Origin: VGWG01 sp964580075
Lineage (GTDB): Bacteria > Verrucomicrobiota > Kiritimatiellia > RFP12 > JAAYNR01
DNA: 28,242 nucleotides
NCBI GenBank assembly: GCA_964580075.1
Contig: CAZOJL010000026.1
Location: forward strand, 1 to 28,242
Reading direction: 5' to 3'
Of this stretch, positions 7,490 to 14,764 are shown piece after piece (within the stretch, counting starts at the first letter, position 1; each line of letters opens with the position of its first letter). A model generated the notes under the pieces. The model was not told the origin of the DNA, ran no database searches, and saw only the letters and a list, made by a program, of their open reading frames with translations. A program made the position numbers and the translations under genes.

Positions 7490-8659
7490 TCAGTTGGAAA
7501 AATCAATCCTTTTCCTCGTTCCTTTTCCTCGTTCCTCTTGCTTCGCCAATTCCTCATAGACCGTCGCGATGCGCTCCACCATCTGCCGCAGCGTATAGTC
7601 CGCCATCCGCGCGCGCGCGCCGGCGCGGATGCGCCCGGCGAGTTCCCGGTCATTCACCAGCGCCAGCGCCCGAACCGCCAGACCCTCCACATCGCCGACC
7701 GCACAGAGCAATCCCGAAATCCCGTCCTCAATGACATCCGACACCCCGCCACCCGCCATCGCCGCCACCGGCACTCCGGCCGCCATCGCTTCCAGAAGGG
7801 TGTATGGCAAACCCTCCCAGCGCGATGGCAGCACCAGCACGTCCATCTCCATCAAGTGCTCGGCCACCGCGATCTCGTCCCGGGCTGTACGCACCGTGAC
7901 GCAGTCGTCCATCCCCGTTCGCATTAATCGCCCTTCCACCCATCCGCGCCAGGGGCCATCGCCCAACATCAGAAAATGCATGTCGGGCCGGGCTTGGCGG
8001 ATGCGCCGGGCGACGGCCAAAAAGAAATCGGGGCCTTTCTGACGGCACATCCGCCCCACAAAGCCGATCACCGGCTGCGTCCGCTCCCGTCGCGGCACCC
8101 ATTCCCCCACCTCGATGCCGTTTGGAATCAACCGCACGCGGTCTGTCGGCATCCTCAATCCCCGCGCTCCGTCATGCGCCCACGCACACTCCTCGCGACT
8201 CATCGCGATGAGCCTCCCGGTCCATCGTGCGGCCCACCGTTCGCAAGCCCGATACAGGCCTCGCAGCGGGCTGTCGGACAGGAAAGCAAAGCAATGGGGG
8301 GTATAGACGGTCGGCACTCCGCCCGCACACCGCACCGCAACCCGAGCCAGAAAACCCGCCTTGGAACTGTGCGCATGGACGATATCGGGACGAAGACGGC
8401 GTAACAAGCGGGTCAGGCGCACCAGCGCGACGGTATCGGCAATCGGAGCGATGCGCCGCTTCATCGGGAGCAGGTGGACCGCCACGCCTTCCATCCGAAA
8501 CAGGTCAATGTCATGAATGAAATCAGGATCACGCCCGGCCGAGGCGATCACCGTCAACCGGAATCCTCTCCGCGCCAGTCCATGCACCAGGTCGCGCATG
8601 TGGCGGCGTGTCCCGCCGGCCGTCGCTTCCAACACTTCCACAATGTGAAGCGTTTGCAT
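7490..8659 (-). CDS. GT4-family glycosyltransferase
   Basis: 389 aa from ATG 8659, with GGGAGGTG upstream. The N-terminal Rossmann domain opens LHIVEVLEATAGGTRRHM, the acceptor-side glycine loop of GT4 enzymes. DIVHAHSSKAGFLAR is typical of the N-terminal domain. The C-terminal domain begins near VIGFVGRMCRQKGPDFFL, and the donor-binding EGLPYTLLEAMAAGVPV carries the family EX7E pattern. It would transfer a sugar from a nucleotide-sugar donor, probably for a surface polysaccharide. Donor and acceptor cannot be told from sequence. No other polysaccharide-assembly genes are adjacent. Confidence 0.85.
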   Translation of the reverse strand: MQTLHIVEVLEATAGGTRRHMRDLVHGLARRGFRLTVIASAGRDPDFIHDIDLFRMEGVAVHLLPMKRRIAPIADTVALVRLTRLLRRLRPDIVHAHSSKAGFLARVAVRCAGGVPTVYTPHCFAFLSDSPLRGLYRACERWAARWTGRLIAMSREECAWAHDGARGLRMPTDRVRLIPNGIEVGEWVPRRERTQPVIGFVGRMCRQKGPDFFLAVARRIRQARPDMHFLMLGDGPWRGWVEGRLMRTGMDDCVTVRTARDEIAVAEHLMEMDVLVLPSRWEGLPYTLLEAMAAGVPVAAMAGGGVSDVIEDGISGLLCAVGDVEGLAVRALALVNDRELAGRIRAGARARMADYTLRQMVERIATVYEELAKQEERGKGTRKRIDFSN

Positions 8660-8771
8660 CCGACACCTCCCTAATGGGTCAACCTGGCACATCTTGAGAG
8701 CCCGATGCACGCCGATCCCGCCCATGACCATCCGAAATCCCGACACTTCCACTGCGGTTTGAAAAAACGGC

Positions 8772-10148
8772 TTACCGCCGGGGACACGCACCCACCCCCC
8801 CGGTAAACGCCTCATTCGGGTCTGCCTCACCAGCCGCGACCCGCCACGGGAAGGCATTCAGCCGTTTCAATGCCTCGCCCGCCAGAAAGAGCGAACCGCA
8901 GATCACCACCGTCCCCCCCGCCGCCTGGGCCCATGTACGGGCCTCCGCCAACGCGACGCCAAGATCCTCGGCCGTCTCGGCCGGCAGACCATTGGCCCGC
9001 ATGAGCGCACACACCCCGTCACGGCCCACCGCACGGGGCGAGGGAATGGTCACGGCCCACGCGCGGACAAATGACGACGCGAGTATCTTGAGGAACGCAC
9101 CGGCGTCTTTGTCGTCGCAAAAACCGGCCACCAAGCCCATCGGACCCGGGAGTCCCGACTTCCTCAGCGCCAGCCGCAGCGCCGTGGCGCAGTCCGGATT
9201 GTGTGCGCCGTCTACAATGATCGGCGGTTCACGCGAGACGAGTTGGAACCTACCCGGCCAACACACGCGCGACAGCCCCTCCCGAAACGCCTCGTCCGGG
9301 AGGCGCAGCCCCAGCGCCTCCTCGGTGGCTTCGAGTGCGGCCACCGCCGTGGCGAGGTTTTCCGCCTGAAACAAACCGCCGAGCGGGAGCGAGACGCGCC
9401 CAAGGTCACGCGCACCGGTCGACACCCGCGCCTCCAGTCCTTCGGGACGCGCCCGCACGGCCGACACCGTGACCGCCTCACCCGCATCCACCACCCGGCA
9501 TCCCAGCTCCGCCGCCCGTCGCAAAACCACCCCACGCGCCTCATCCGACATCGCGCCGCAAACCACCGGACGGCCCGGCTTGATGATGCCCGCCTTCTCG
9601 CCCGCGATCTTCTCCAACGTGTCGCCCAGCCACTGGGTGTGCTCCAGACCAATCCGCGTGATCACGGAGACGAGCGGCGTCACCACGTTGGTCGCATCCA
9701 GCCGGCCGCCGAGGCCCGTCTCCAACGCCACCAGCCTCACCCCCGTGCGGCGATAGACCTCAAACGCCGCCGCCGTGGCGCATTCAAAAAAAGTGGGTTC
9801 GTCCGCGCCCGCCGCGACCACCCCGCGCGCGGCCGACTCCACGGCCGCGACCGCCGCGTTGAGACAGGCATCGGAGACCGGCTCGCCAGAAATGAAGATT
9901 CGCTCGTTGAAGCGTTGCAAATGTGGCGACGTATAGCGTCCGCACGGCATCCCAGCCGTGCGCAGCACGGAATCGATCATGGCCGCAACCGAGCCCTTGC
10001 CGTTGGTTCCGGCAATATGTATGGCGGCCAGCCCCGATTCGGGACGCCCCATCCGCGCCATCAGCGCCTCCATCACCTCGAGTCCCTGCCGCACGCCAAA
10101 ACGCTGCCGCGCCGCCAGAGCTTCCAAAAATCCACACACCGTGTCCAT
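8772..10148 (-). CDS. folC: Bifunctional folylpolyglutamate/dihydrofolate synthase
   Basis: 458 aa from ATG 10148 (MDTVCGFLEAL). An upstream in-frame TTG would place extra residues over the tRNA-Arg promoter, so it was rejected. AGTNGKGSVA near residue 46 is the ATP-binding loop of the Mur ligase/FolC family. GRYTSPHLQRFNERI, ETGLGGRLDATN and a central LEHTQWLGDTLEKIAGEKAGI are FolC hallmarks, and VDGAHNP marks the C-terminal domain. FolC adds glutamate to dihydropteroate and to reduced folates. A short proline/arginine-rich tail ends the protein. Confidence 0.92.
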   Translation of the reverse strand: MDTVCGFLEALAARQRFGVRQGLEVMEALMARMGRPESGLAAIHIAGTNGKGSVAAMIDSVLRTAGMPCGRYTSPHLQRFNERIFISGEPVSDACLNAAVAAVESAARGVVAAGADEPTFFECATAAAFEVYRRTGVRLVALETGLGGRLDATNVVTPLVSVITRIGLEHTQWLGDTLEKIAGEKAGIIKPGRPVVCGAMSDEARGVVLRRAAELGCRVVDAGEAVTVSAVRARPEGLEARVSTGARDLGRVSLPLGGLFQAENLATAVAALEATEEALGLRLPDEAFREGLSRVCWPGRFQLVSREPPIIVDGAHNPDCATALRLALRKSGLPGPMGLVAGFCDDKDAGAFLKILASSFVRAWAVTIPSPRAVGRDGVCALMRANGLPAETAEDLGVALAEARTWAQAAGGTVVICGSLFLAGEALKRLNAFPWRVAAGEADPNEAFTGGVGACPRR

Positions 10149-10212
10149 GCCCCAGTGTAATCGGAGGACGTCCGCACAAGCAACAGGAAACCGACATCGG
10201 CAAAAACGACGC

Positions 10213-10241
10213 TTGCTCTTCAACGGCTGAAACTCTATGAT
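10213..10241 (+). promoter_or_regulatory. Promoter of tRNA-Arg
   Basis: TTGCTC (10213-10218), a 17 bp spacer and TATGAT (10236-10241) lie 12 bases before the mature tRNA 5' end, as expected for a tRNA transcription start. The -10 matches 5/6 of consensus. Confidence 0.45.
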
Positions 10242-10253
10242 ACAACACGTTTT

Positions 10254-10330
10254 GCGCCTGTAGCTCAATTGGACAGAGCGTCAGCCTCCGGAGCTGAAGG
10301 TTGTGGGTTCGATCCCCGCCAGGCGCACCA
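10254..10330 (+). tRNA. tRNA-Arg (anticodon CCG), CCA encoded
   Basis: A full cloverleaf can be drawn. The acceptor is GCGCCTG (10254-10260) pairing with CAGGCGC (10320-10326), and the D stem is GCTC/GAGC. The anticodon stem is TCAGC/GCTGA with loop CTCCGGA, giving anticodon CCG at 10288-10290, which reads CGG. The T arm is GTGGG-TTCGATC-CCCGC. Discriminator A is followed by an encoded CCA (10328-10330). The fucosidase gene starts 37 bases downstream. No repeat of the tRNA 3' end was found in the window, so it does not look like the attachment site of the island. Confidence 0.96.
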
Positions 10331-10367
10331 TCGTTATCTGTCACTCCATTCCAGCGAGAGGCCTCCC

Positions 10368-11699
10368 ATGATTAAAGTTGCGCCGTGCATCAAGAATTTG
10401 CCGAAGGGCGACACCTCGTGGTTCACCCATGACCGGTTTGGCATGTTCATCCACTGGGGCCTCTATTCGCAGGGCGCCCGCCACGAATGGCTGATGCACA
10501 ACGAGAGCATTCCCATCGAGGACTACGAGCGACAGTACTTCAAGCGCTTCGACCCCGACCTCTACAATCCCGAGGCGTGGGCCAAGGCCGCCGCCGATGC
10601 GGGGATGAAATACTTCGTCATCACCGCCAAGCACCATGAGGGCTTTTGCCTGTGGAACTCCAAGCACACGGATTACAAGGCGACGAACACGGCGGCCCGC
10701 CGTGATCTGCTGCGACCCCTGGTCGACGCCTTCCGCGCCCGGGGCATCCGCATCGGCATCTACTACTCGCTGCTCGACTGGCACCACCCGCACAATGTGA
10801 TTGACAACAGGATCGGACCCTACCGCGCCAAGTCGGACGCGGAACGCGCCACGCTGAACACCGGACGCATTCAGTCCAAATACGCCAAGTATATGCGTGA
10901 CCAGGTCACCGAACTGCTGACCCAGTTTGGCAAGATTGACGTGTTGTGGTTCGACTTCTCCTATCCCGACAAGGACAATCCCGGCGACTTCACCAAAGGC
11001 AAGAATCACCTCGCCTGGGAGTCGGAAAAGCTGTACAAGCTGGTGCGCAAGCTGCAGCCCGGCGTGATCGTCGACAACCGTTTGGATTTGCCCGGGGCGT
11101 GGGACGTGATGACCCCCGAGCAGTTCCAACCCCGCGAGTGGGTGACGGTGGAAGGCGAACGCGTCGTGTGGGAAGCCTGCCAGACCTTCAGTGGATCGTG
11201 GGGCTACCACCGGAGCGAGTCGGATTGGCGCGACGCCGATCAGCTCATCCGCACGCTGATCGACTGCACCAGCAAAGGCGGTAATCTGCTGCTCAACGTC
11301 GGTCCGACCGCCCGCGGCGAATTTGATGCCCGCGCGCTCGACCGCCTCTCCGCCATCGGCGGCTGGATGAAGCGTCACAACCGCTCCATCTACGGCTGCA
11401 CCGAGGCGCCGGCGGAAATCAAGACCCCGGAAAACTGCCGCCTGACCTACAATCCCACAACTAAACGCCTCTACGTTCACGTCTTCGCCTGGCCCTACAT
11501 GCAACTGTTTGTTGACGGCCTCGGCGGTCAGGTTGAATACGCCCAGTTCCTGCACGATGCGTCGCAACTCACACTGGGGCTGGATGACTGGCGCGCGCAT
11601 CAGATGGGCGCAAACAAGAATGAGAATATGTGCGTCATCAACCTGCCGCAAAAACGCCCGGAGGTCGCCGTTCCAGTCATTGAGCTTTTCCTGAAATAA
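10368..11699 (+). CDS. Alpha-L-fucosidase, GH29
   Basis: 443 aa from ATG 10368, preceded by GAGAGG. GH29 enzymes release alpha-linked L-fucose with retention. The N-terminal barrel shows WFTHDRFGMFIHWGLYS, then YFVITAKHHEGFCLW (residues 82-96). DVLWFDFSYP carries Asp196 as the expected nucleophile. GNLLLNVGPTARGEFD closes the barrel and a short beta domain follows. No signal peptide is seen, so it probably acts in the cytoplasm on imported oligosaccharides; it is somewhat shorter than many secreted family members. Functionally it pairs with the isomerase at 2787, though other genes lie between them. Confidence 0.9.
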   Translation: MIKVAPCIKNLPKGDTSWFTHDRFGMFIHWGLYSQGARHEWLMHNESIPIEDYERQYFKRFDPDLYNPEAWAKAAADAGMKYFVITAKHHEGFCLWNSKHTDYKATNTAARRDLLRPLVDAFRARGIRIGIYYSLLDWHHPHNVIDNRIGPYRAKSDAERATLNTGRIQSKYAKYMRDQVTELLTQFGKIDVLWFDFSYPDKDNPGDFTKGKNHLAWESEKLYKLVRKLQPGVIVDNRLDLPGAWDVMTPEQFQPREWVTVEGERVVWEACQTFSGSWGYHRSESDWRDADQLIRTLIDCTSKGGNLLLNVGPTARGEFDARALDRLSAIGGWMKRHNRSIYGCTEAPAEIKTPENCRLTYNPTTKRLYVHVFAWPYMQLFVDGLGGQVEYAQFLHDASQLTLGLDDWRAHQMGANKNENMCVINLPQKRPEVAVPVIELFLK

Positions 11700-11746
11700 C
11701 TCACACACTCACACACCCACTCACACACCCACCCACTCACCCTCTC
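11700..11746. repeat. CA/CTCA-rich microsatellite before manB
   Basis: An imperfect run of CTCACACAC and CACCCAC units fills the short gap between the fucosidase and phosphomannomutase genes. It contains no Shine-Dalgarno-like purine run, so how the downstream gene is translated is unclear. Confidence 0.7.
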
Positions 11747-11752
11747 TCCCCC

Positions 11753-13081
11753 ATGGCAGGCATCTTCAGAGCTTACGACATCCGCGGCGTGTACGGCGTT
11801 GACCTAACCGCAGAAACCGCCTATCGCATCGGCCGCGCGTGTGTGACATTCCTCGGCGACTCGTGCCGAAAGGTTGTGATTGGCCGGGATATCCGTCCGC
11901 ATTCGGAACCGCTGTTCACGGCGTTGGCGAAGGGGATCACCGAGCAGGGCGCAGACGTGATCGACATCGGCTGGTGCTCCACGCCCATGTCCTACCACGC
12001 CAACGGCAAGCTCGGCGCCGACGCCTCGGTGATGATCACCGCCTCGCACAATCCGGCCGCGTGGAACGGCTTCAAGCTCTGCAGGCGGCAGGCGGTTCCG
12101 ATTTCAGGCGCCACGGGAATCGCCGATATCGAGCGGATCGTCGCCTCGGGTTCCTTTGCCTCTACAACGGCGCGGACCGGCACGATCACAACGTATGACA
12201 TTCTCCCCGAATATGCCGCCCATATCGCCGCTTTCGACCACACGAACGGCAAGGTCCGCATCGCCGCCGACATGGCCAACGGCATGGGCATCTGGGAAGC
12301 GAGGACGCTGACTGAGCTTCTGGACATCGACGCCCTCTTCGACGAACCGGACGGCACCTTCCCCAACCATGAGGCAAACCCGCTGAACGTCGAGACGCTT
12401 GAATCCCTGCAGAAACGGGTGCGCCGCGGCGGATATGCCTTTGGCGCGGCTTTTGACGGCGATGCCGACCGCGCGGGCTTTGTCGATGAGACCGGGGCGG
12501 TCATTCCGATGGACCTCGTCACCGCGCTCATCGCCCAGGACATCCTCGCCACGCGAAAAGGCGTCATCTTCTACGATCTGCGGTCGTCCTGGATCGTGAA
12601 GGAGACCATCCTGGCGGCCGGCGGCACGCCGATGATGTCGCGGGTCGGGCATGCCTTCATCAAGCAGCAGATGCGGGAACACGACGCGCTTTTCGCGGGC
12701 GAGCTGTCGGGGCACTACTATTTCAAGGACAACTACACCACCGAGTCGTCCGCGCTCGCCGTGCTGTCACTCGCCAACATCGTCAGCCGCGCCGGCAAGC
12801 CGCTCTCGGCGCTCATCGCCCCCCTGCGCGTCTATTGCGCCAGCGGGGAGATCAACACCCACGTCGCCGGCGATCCCCGGGCGATCCTCGCCGGCATCAA
12901 GACGGCCTATGCCGACGGCAACGTGTTCGAACTCGACGGCGTCTCCGTGGAGTACGCCGACTGGTGGTTCAACGTCCGCTGCTCCAACACCGAGCCGCTC
13001 GTCCGCCTCAACGTCGAGGCCCGATCCCGCGACCTGATGGTTCGAAAACGCGACGAGCTTCTCGCCCGCATCCGCGGCTGA
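11753..13081 (+). CDS. manB: Phosphomannomutase/phosphoglucomutase
   Basis: 442 aa from ATG 11753. The four landmarks of the alpha-D-phosphohexomutase family are visible: FRAYDIRGVYG (5-15), the phosphoserine loop TASHNP (96-101, Ser98), the metal-binding DGDADR (235-240), and the sugar-binding FAGELSGHYYF. The C-terminal phosphate-contacting RCSNTEPLVRLNVEA is also present. It interconverts hexose 6- and 1-phosphates, typically mannose phosphates for GDP-sugar synthesis, including GDP-fucose. The gene is intact. Its last 222 bp (12863-13084, including four bases after the stop gap) recur at 27809-28030, marking the left edge of the accessory island. Confidence 0.92.
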   Translation: MAGIFRAYDIRGVYGVDLTAETAYRIGRACVTFLGDSCRKVVIGRDIRPHSEPLFTALAKGITEQGADVIDIGWCSTPMSYHANGKLGADASVMITASHNPAAWNGFKLCRRQAVPISGATGIADIERIVASGSFASTTARTGTITTYDILPEYAAHIAAFDHTNGKVRIAADMANGMGIWEARTLTELLDIDALFDEPDGTFPNHEANPLNVETLESLQKRVRRGGYAFGAAFDGDADRAGFVDETGAVIPMDLVTALIAQDILATRKGVIFYDLRSSWIVKETILAAGGTPMMSRVGHAFIKQQMREHDALFAGELSGHYYFKDNYTTESSALAVLSLANIVSRAGKPLSALIAPLRVYCASGEINTHVAGDPRAILAGIKTAYADGNVFELDGVSVEYADWWFNVRCSNTEPLVRLNVEARSRDLMVRKRDELLARIRG

Positions 13082-13084
13082 TCC
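12863..13084 (+). repeat. Left direct repeat of the island (3' end of manB)
   Basis: This segment covers the last codons of manB, its TGA and three bases beyond. It matches 27809-28030 with nine mismatches that I could count by eye. Five of these are synonymous third-base changes. The spacing between copies is 14,946 bp. Confidence 0.9.
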
Positions 13085-13123
13085 GGCAACAACTTGCAGG
13101 GGCCTTTCTTGAAACAAGAAGAG

Positions 13124-13152
13124 CCGCTTGCAAAACCCGGTTTTGCAAGCGG
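13124..13152. repeat. Perfect palindrome downstream of manB
   Basis: CCGCTTGCAAAACC (13124-13137), one central base, then GGTTTTGCAAGCGG (13139-13152): a 14 bp perfect inverted repeat. It has no trailing T run, so a simple rho-independent terminator is not clearly indicated, though the hairpin could end or stabilise the manB transcript. Confidence 0.75.
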
Positions 13153-13223
13153 AGTGTTCAGGTGTCAGGTTTCGGGTGTCAGGAAGAATCACACGATGCT
13201 GCGTCTTCCTGAAACTTGAAGCC

Positions 13224-13250
13224 GGCGCTTGCATGCGTTCTGCAAGCGCC
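13224..13250. repeat. Hairpin with TTGCA/TGCAAGCG arms
   Basis: GGCGCTTGCA (13224-13233), a 7-base loop and TGCAAGCGCC (13241-13250) form a perfect 10 bp stem. The arms share the CGCTTGCA core with the palindrome at 13124-13152. No T run follows. Confidence 0.75.
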
Positions 13251-13336
13251 TCATATACGACTATTTGCCTGTCCCCGCTTGTCTTATGTCCCCGCTTGTC
13301 TCGGGGAATCCGTTGCCGAAAGGAAAGGCCCGTCCC

Positions 13337-13469
13337 GAATGGCGCTAAGTTAAGCGAAGCTTCCGATCATAATCTTAATCGTAATCGTAATCCTCTCTCC
13401 ACCAGTAGATTAAGATCAAGATTAGGATTACGATTAAGATGGCAATAGCCCCTTAACTTAGCGCCATTC
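13337..13469. repeat. MITE-like element C with 18 bp inverted ends and 11 bp flanking duplication
   Basis: 133 bp bounded by GAATGGCGCTAAGTTAAG (13337-13354) and its perfect complement CTTAACTTAGCGCCATTC (13452-13469). The direct repeat AGGCCCGTCCC flanks both sides (13326-13336 and 13470-13480). The interior is two arms of hexamer-like units (TAATCG, TAATCC; GATTAC, GATTAAG) around a short centre, structurally like copies A and B but with different sequence. It has no internal gene, so mobilisation would need a transposase in trans. Confidence 0.85.
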
Positions 13470-13538
13470 AGGCCCGTCCCTGGCCAGGCCCTCAAACGGA
13501 GTTTGGCAAGCGCCTCTATTTCTATGTCGCCTGTGCTA

Positions 13539-13544
13539 TATAAT
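13539..13544 (+). promoter_or_regulatory. Possible -10 box of the XRE/ImmA unit
   Basis: TATAAT at 13539-13544 follows TGTGC, hinting at an extended -10. No good -35 lies at the right distance. The adjacent inverted repeat at 13571-13589 fits an operator downstream of the start. Confidence 0.35.
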
Positions 13545-13570
13545 TTTCCCGTTGCGCACCCGCCCGCCGT

Positions 13571-13589
13571 GTGGTAATATCTCTACCAC
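13571..13589. promoter_or_regulatory. Probable operator of the XRE regulator
   Basis: GTGGTA-7 bp-TACCAC is a perfect dyad between the likely promoter and ATG 13609. XRE-family repressors usually bind such dyads and control their own operon, so autoregulation is the simplest reading. The same motif was not looked for exhaustively elsewhere. Confidence 0.5.
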
Positions 13590-13608
13590 GGAAAGGGGAA
13601 GCGTTACA

Positions 13609-13992
13609 ATGAACTTCGGGCAACTGCTCAAGGACGTGCGCATCAGAAGACGCCTGACTCTGCGCCAGTGCAGCGCCGACCTCGGCGTGGACCCCAGCAA
13701 CTGGAGCAAAATCGAACGCGGTGTCAACCCGGCGCCCAGGGACATCACCCTGCTGAAACAGTGGGCAACTTTCTTTAACCTCATGCCGGAGGAGCGTCAG
13801 GCGTTCTTTGACGCGGCCGCCCTCTCGCGCCGCGAACTCCCGGCGGACATCGCCTCGGACACCCGCCTCTTGCAGGCGCTCCCGGCGTTCTTTCGCGCGG
13901 TGCGAGGATCCGATCTGGACGAGGCCAAGATGGCCCAGTTCGTCCAGGACCTCAAGTCCGTCCACACGCCAGACCAGGATCCCGCCGAGTGA
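13609..13992 (+). CDS. XRE-family HTH regulator
   Basis: 127 aa from ATG 13609, with GAAAGGGGAAG upstream. The helix-turn-helix covers about residues 15-40 (LTLRQCSADLGVDPSNWSKIERG), a lambda Cro/CI-type fold. The remaining helical part (LPAFFRAVRGSDLDEAKMAQFV) resembles the tails of short XRE regulators found beside ImmA/IrrE proteases. The next gene begins at its stop codon (GTGA overlap, or ATG 13998 six bases on). In integrative elements and prophages this pair forms a repressor and anti-repressor switch; here it may control the genes downstream. Confidence 0.88.
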   Translation: MNFGQLLKDVRIRRRLTLRQCSADLGVDPSNWSKIERGVNPAPRDITLLKQWATFFNLMPEERQAFFDAAALSRRELPADIASDTRLLQALPAFFRAVRGSDLDEAKMAQFVQDLKSVHTPDQDPAE

Positions 13993-13997
13993 ACGGC

Positions 13998-14584
13998 ATG
14001 GATCCAGTCTGGGCGCAGGTCGAACAGTTCCGGCGTGAGCACTTCGCCGGTCAACTCTCGGCCCTCCCCGTCGACGTGTTCACCGTCGCGGAACTCGACC
14101 TGCGTCTGGACATCATTCCGTTCGATGACCTCTTCGCCAAGTACGGCCTCGATGCCATGCTCCTTCAGGACTTCACAGGCATCTACATCGACGCCGAGAC
14201 CTACCAGTACCTCGAACACGGCCCGGTCTGGAAACAGAAACGCCTCCGTTTCACCTTCGCCCACGAACTTGGCCACTACGTTCTTCACCGCGCCGAGGCC
14301 AAACTGTCAAACCCATCTGCGGTCGGCAATCCCGAGGACCAACTTCGCGTCCCCTTCGAGAACCTTTGGGGGACACGGACGAGGATGGCTACACGATCCG
14401 CATTCCCGTCGGCGTCATCCCCGCGCAAGGCGCCGCCAAACCGCTCGACCTCCTGGAGTGCTTCATGCAAAACCAACTCGTGACCTTCCTCTACCATGCC
14501 GACGGCAAGGAGATGCGCGCCTCCACAACCCTCTCCGGCTTCCAGTCTCAATATCGTGACTTGGAGAAGAAAAACGCCCCGTAA
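13998..14584 (+). pseudogene. ImmA/IrrE-type metalloprotease, frameshifted
   Basis: From ATG 13998 (or GTG 13989) the frame reads through the Zn-protease motif FTFAHELGHYVLH (HExxH near residue 90), the hallmark of ImmA/IrrE anti-repressor proteases. After ENLWG the original frame loses protein-like character and stops at 14483. The frame one base back continues with GDTDEDGYTIRIPVGVIP...LDLLECFMQNQL to a stop at 14584. The switch occurs at a run of five Gs (14368-14372); one extra G would restore a single protein of about 195 aa. The cause is a natural slip mutation, a sequencing error or, less likely, programmed slippage. Such proteases cleave their partner XRE repressor after DNA damage or signals from donors. 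Loss could lock the regulator on. Confidence 0.7.
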
Positions 14585-14764
14585 CACCCTCCCCAACTAC
14601 AGTGCCCATGCAACCTCGTTGCCCTTCGTTAAATCGTTTGCATTCCAGGGAAGGATTGGGCACACTGTTGCTGGCGCTATGTTTTTGCGTAAGACGGCGT
14701 TTATGACATTTTGATGAATGTGAAAACAGATTTCGATCATGAGCACTTGGAGTGTTGAAAACTC

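Larger units (their letters stand above)
13085..13608. other. Non-coding repeat-rich junction between manB and the XRE gene
   Basis: No convincing gene is visible in these 524 bases. They contain two TTGCAAGCG-based palindromes, a doubled GGTGTCAGG motif near 13160-13185, a 15 bp direct repeat TGTCCCCGCTTGTCT at 13270-13284 and 13287-13301, and MITE-like element C. The promoter region of the XRE gene closes the stretch. The density of small repeats suggests a site of repeated insertion or recombination. Confidence 0.7.

Noticed and set aside
10254..10330. tRNA-Arg as attachment site of the island
   Set aside because: The island boundaries are at the manB tail about 2.5 kb away, and no copy of the tRNA 3' end was found elsewhere in the window.
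10341..11708. 455-codon minus-strand open frame opposite the alpha-L-fucosidase
   Set aside because: A shadow of the GH29 gene; it would also run into the end of the tRNA region, and it has no recognisable domain.
13124..13152. Rho-independent terminator of manB
   Set aside because: The stem is strong but the loop is a single base and no T run follows, so it is recorded as a palindrome instead.
13260..13480. CRISPR array in the repeat-rich junction
   Set aside because: The repeats are inverted or occur only twice, with no regular spacers and no cas genes nearby.
14361..14376. Programmed -1 ribosomal frameshift in the ImmA-like gene
   Set aside because: The site lacks a proper X XXY YYZ heptamer and no obvious stimulatory hairpin follows; an indel in the G run is simpler. 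It is not excluded by the sequence alone.
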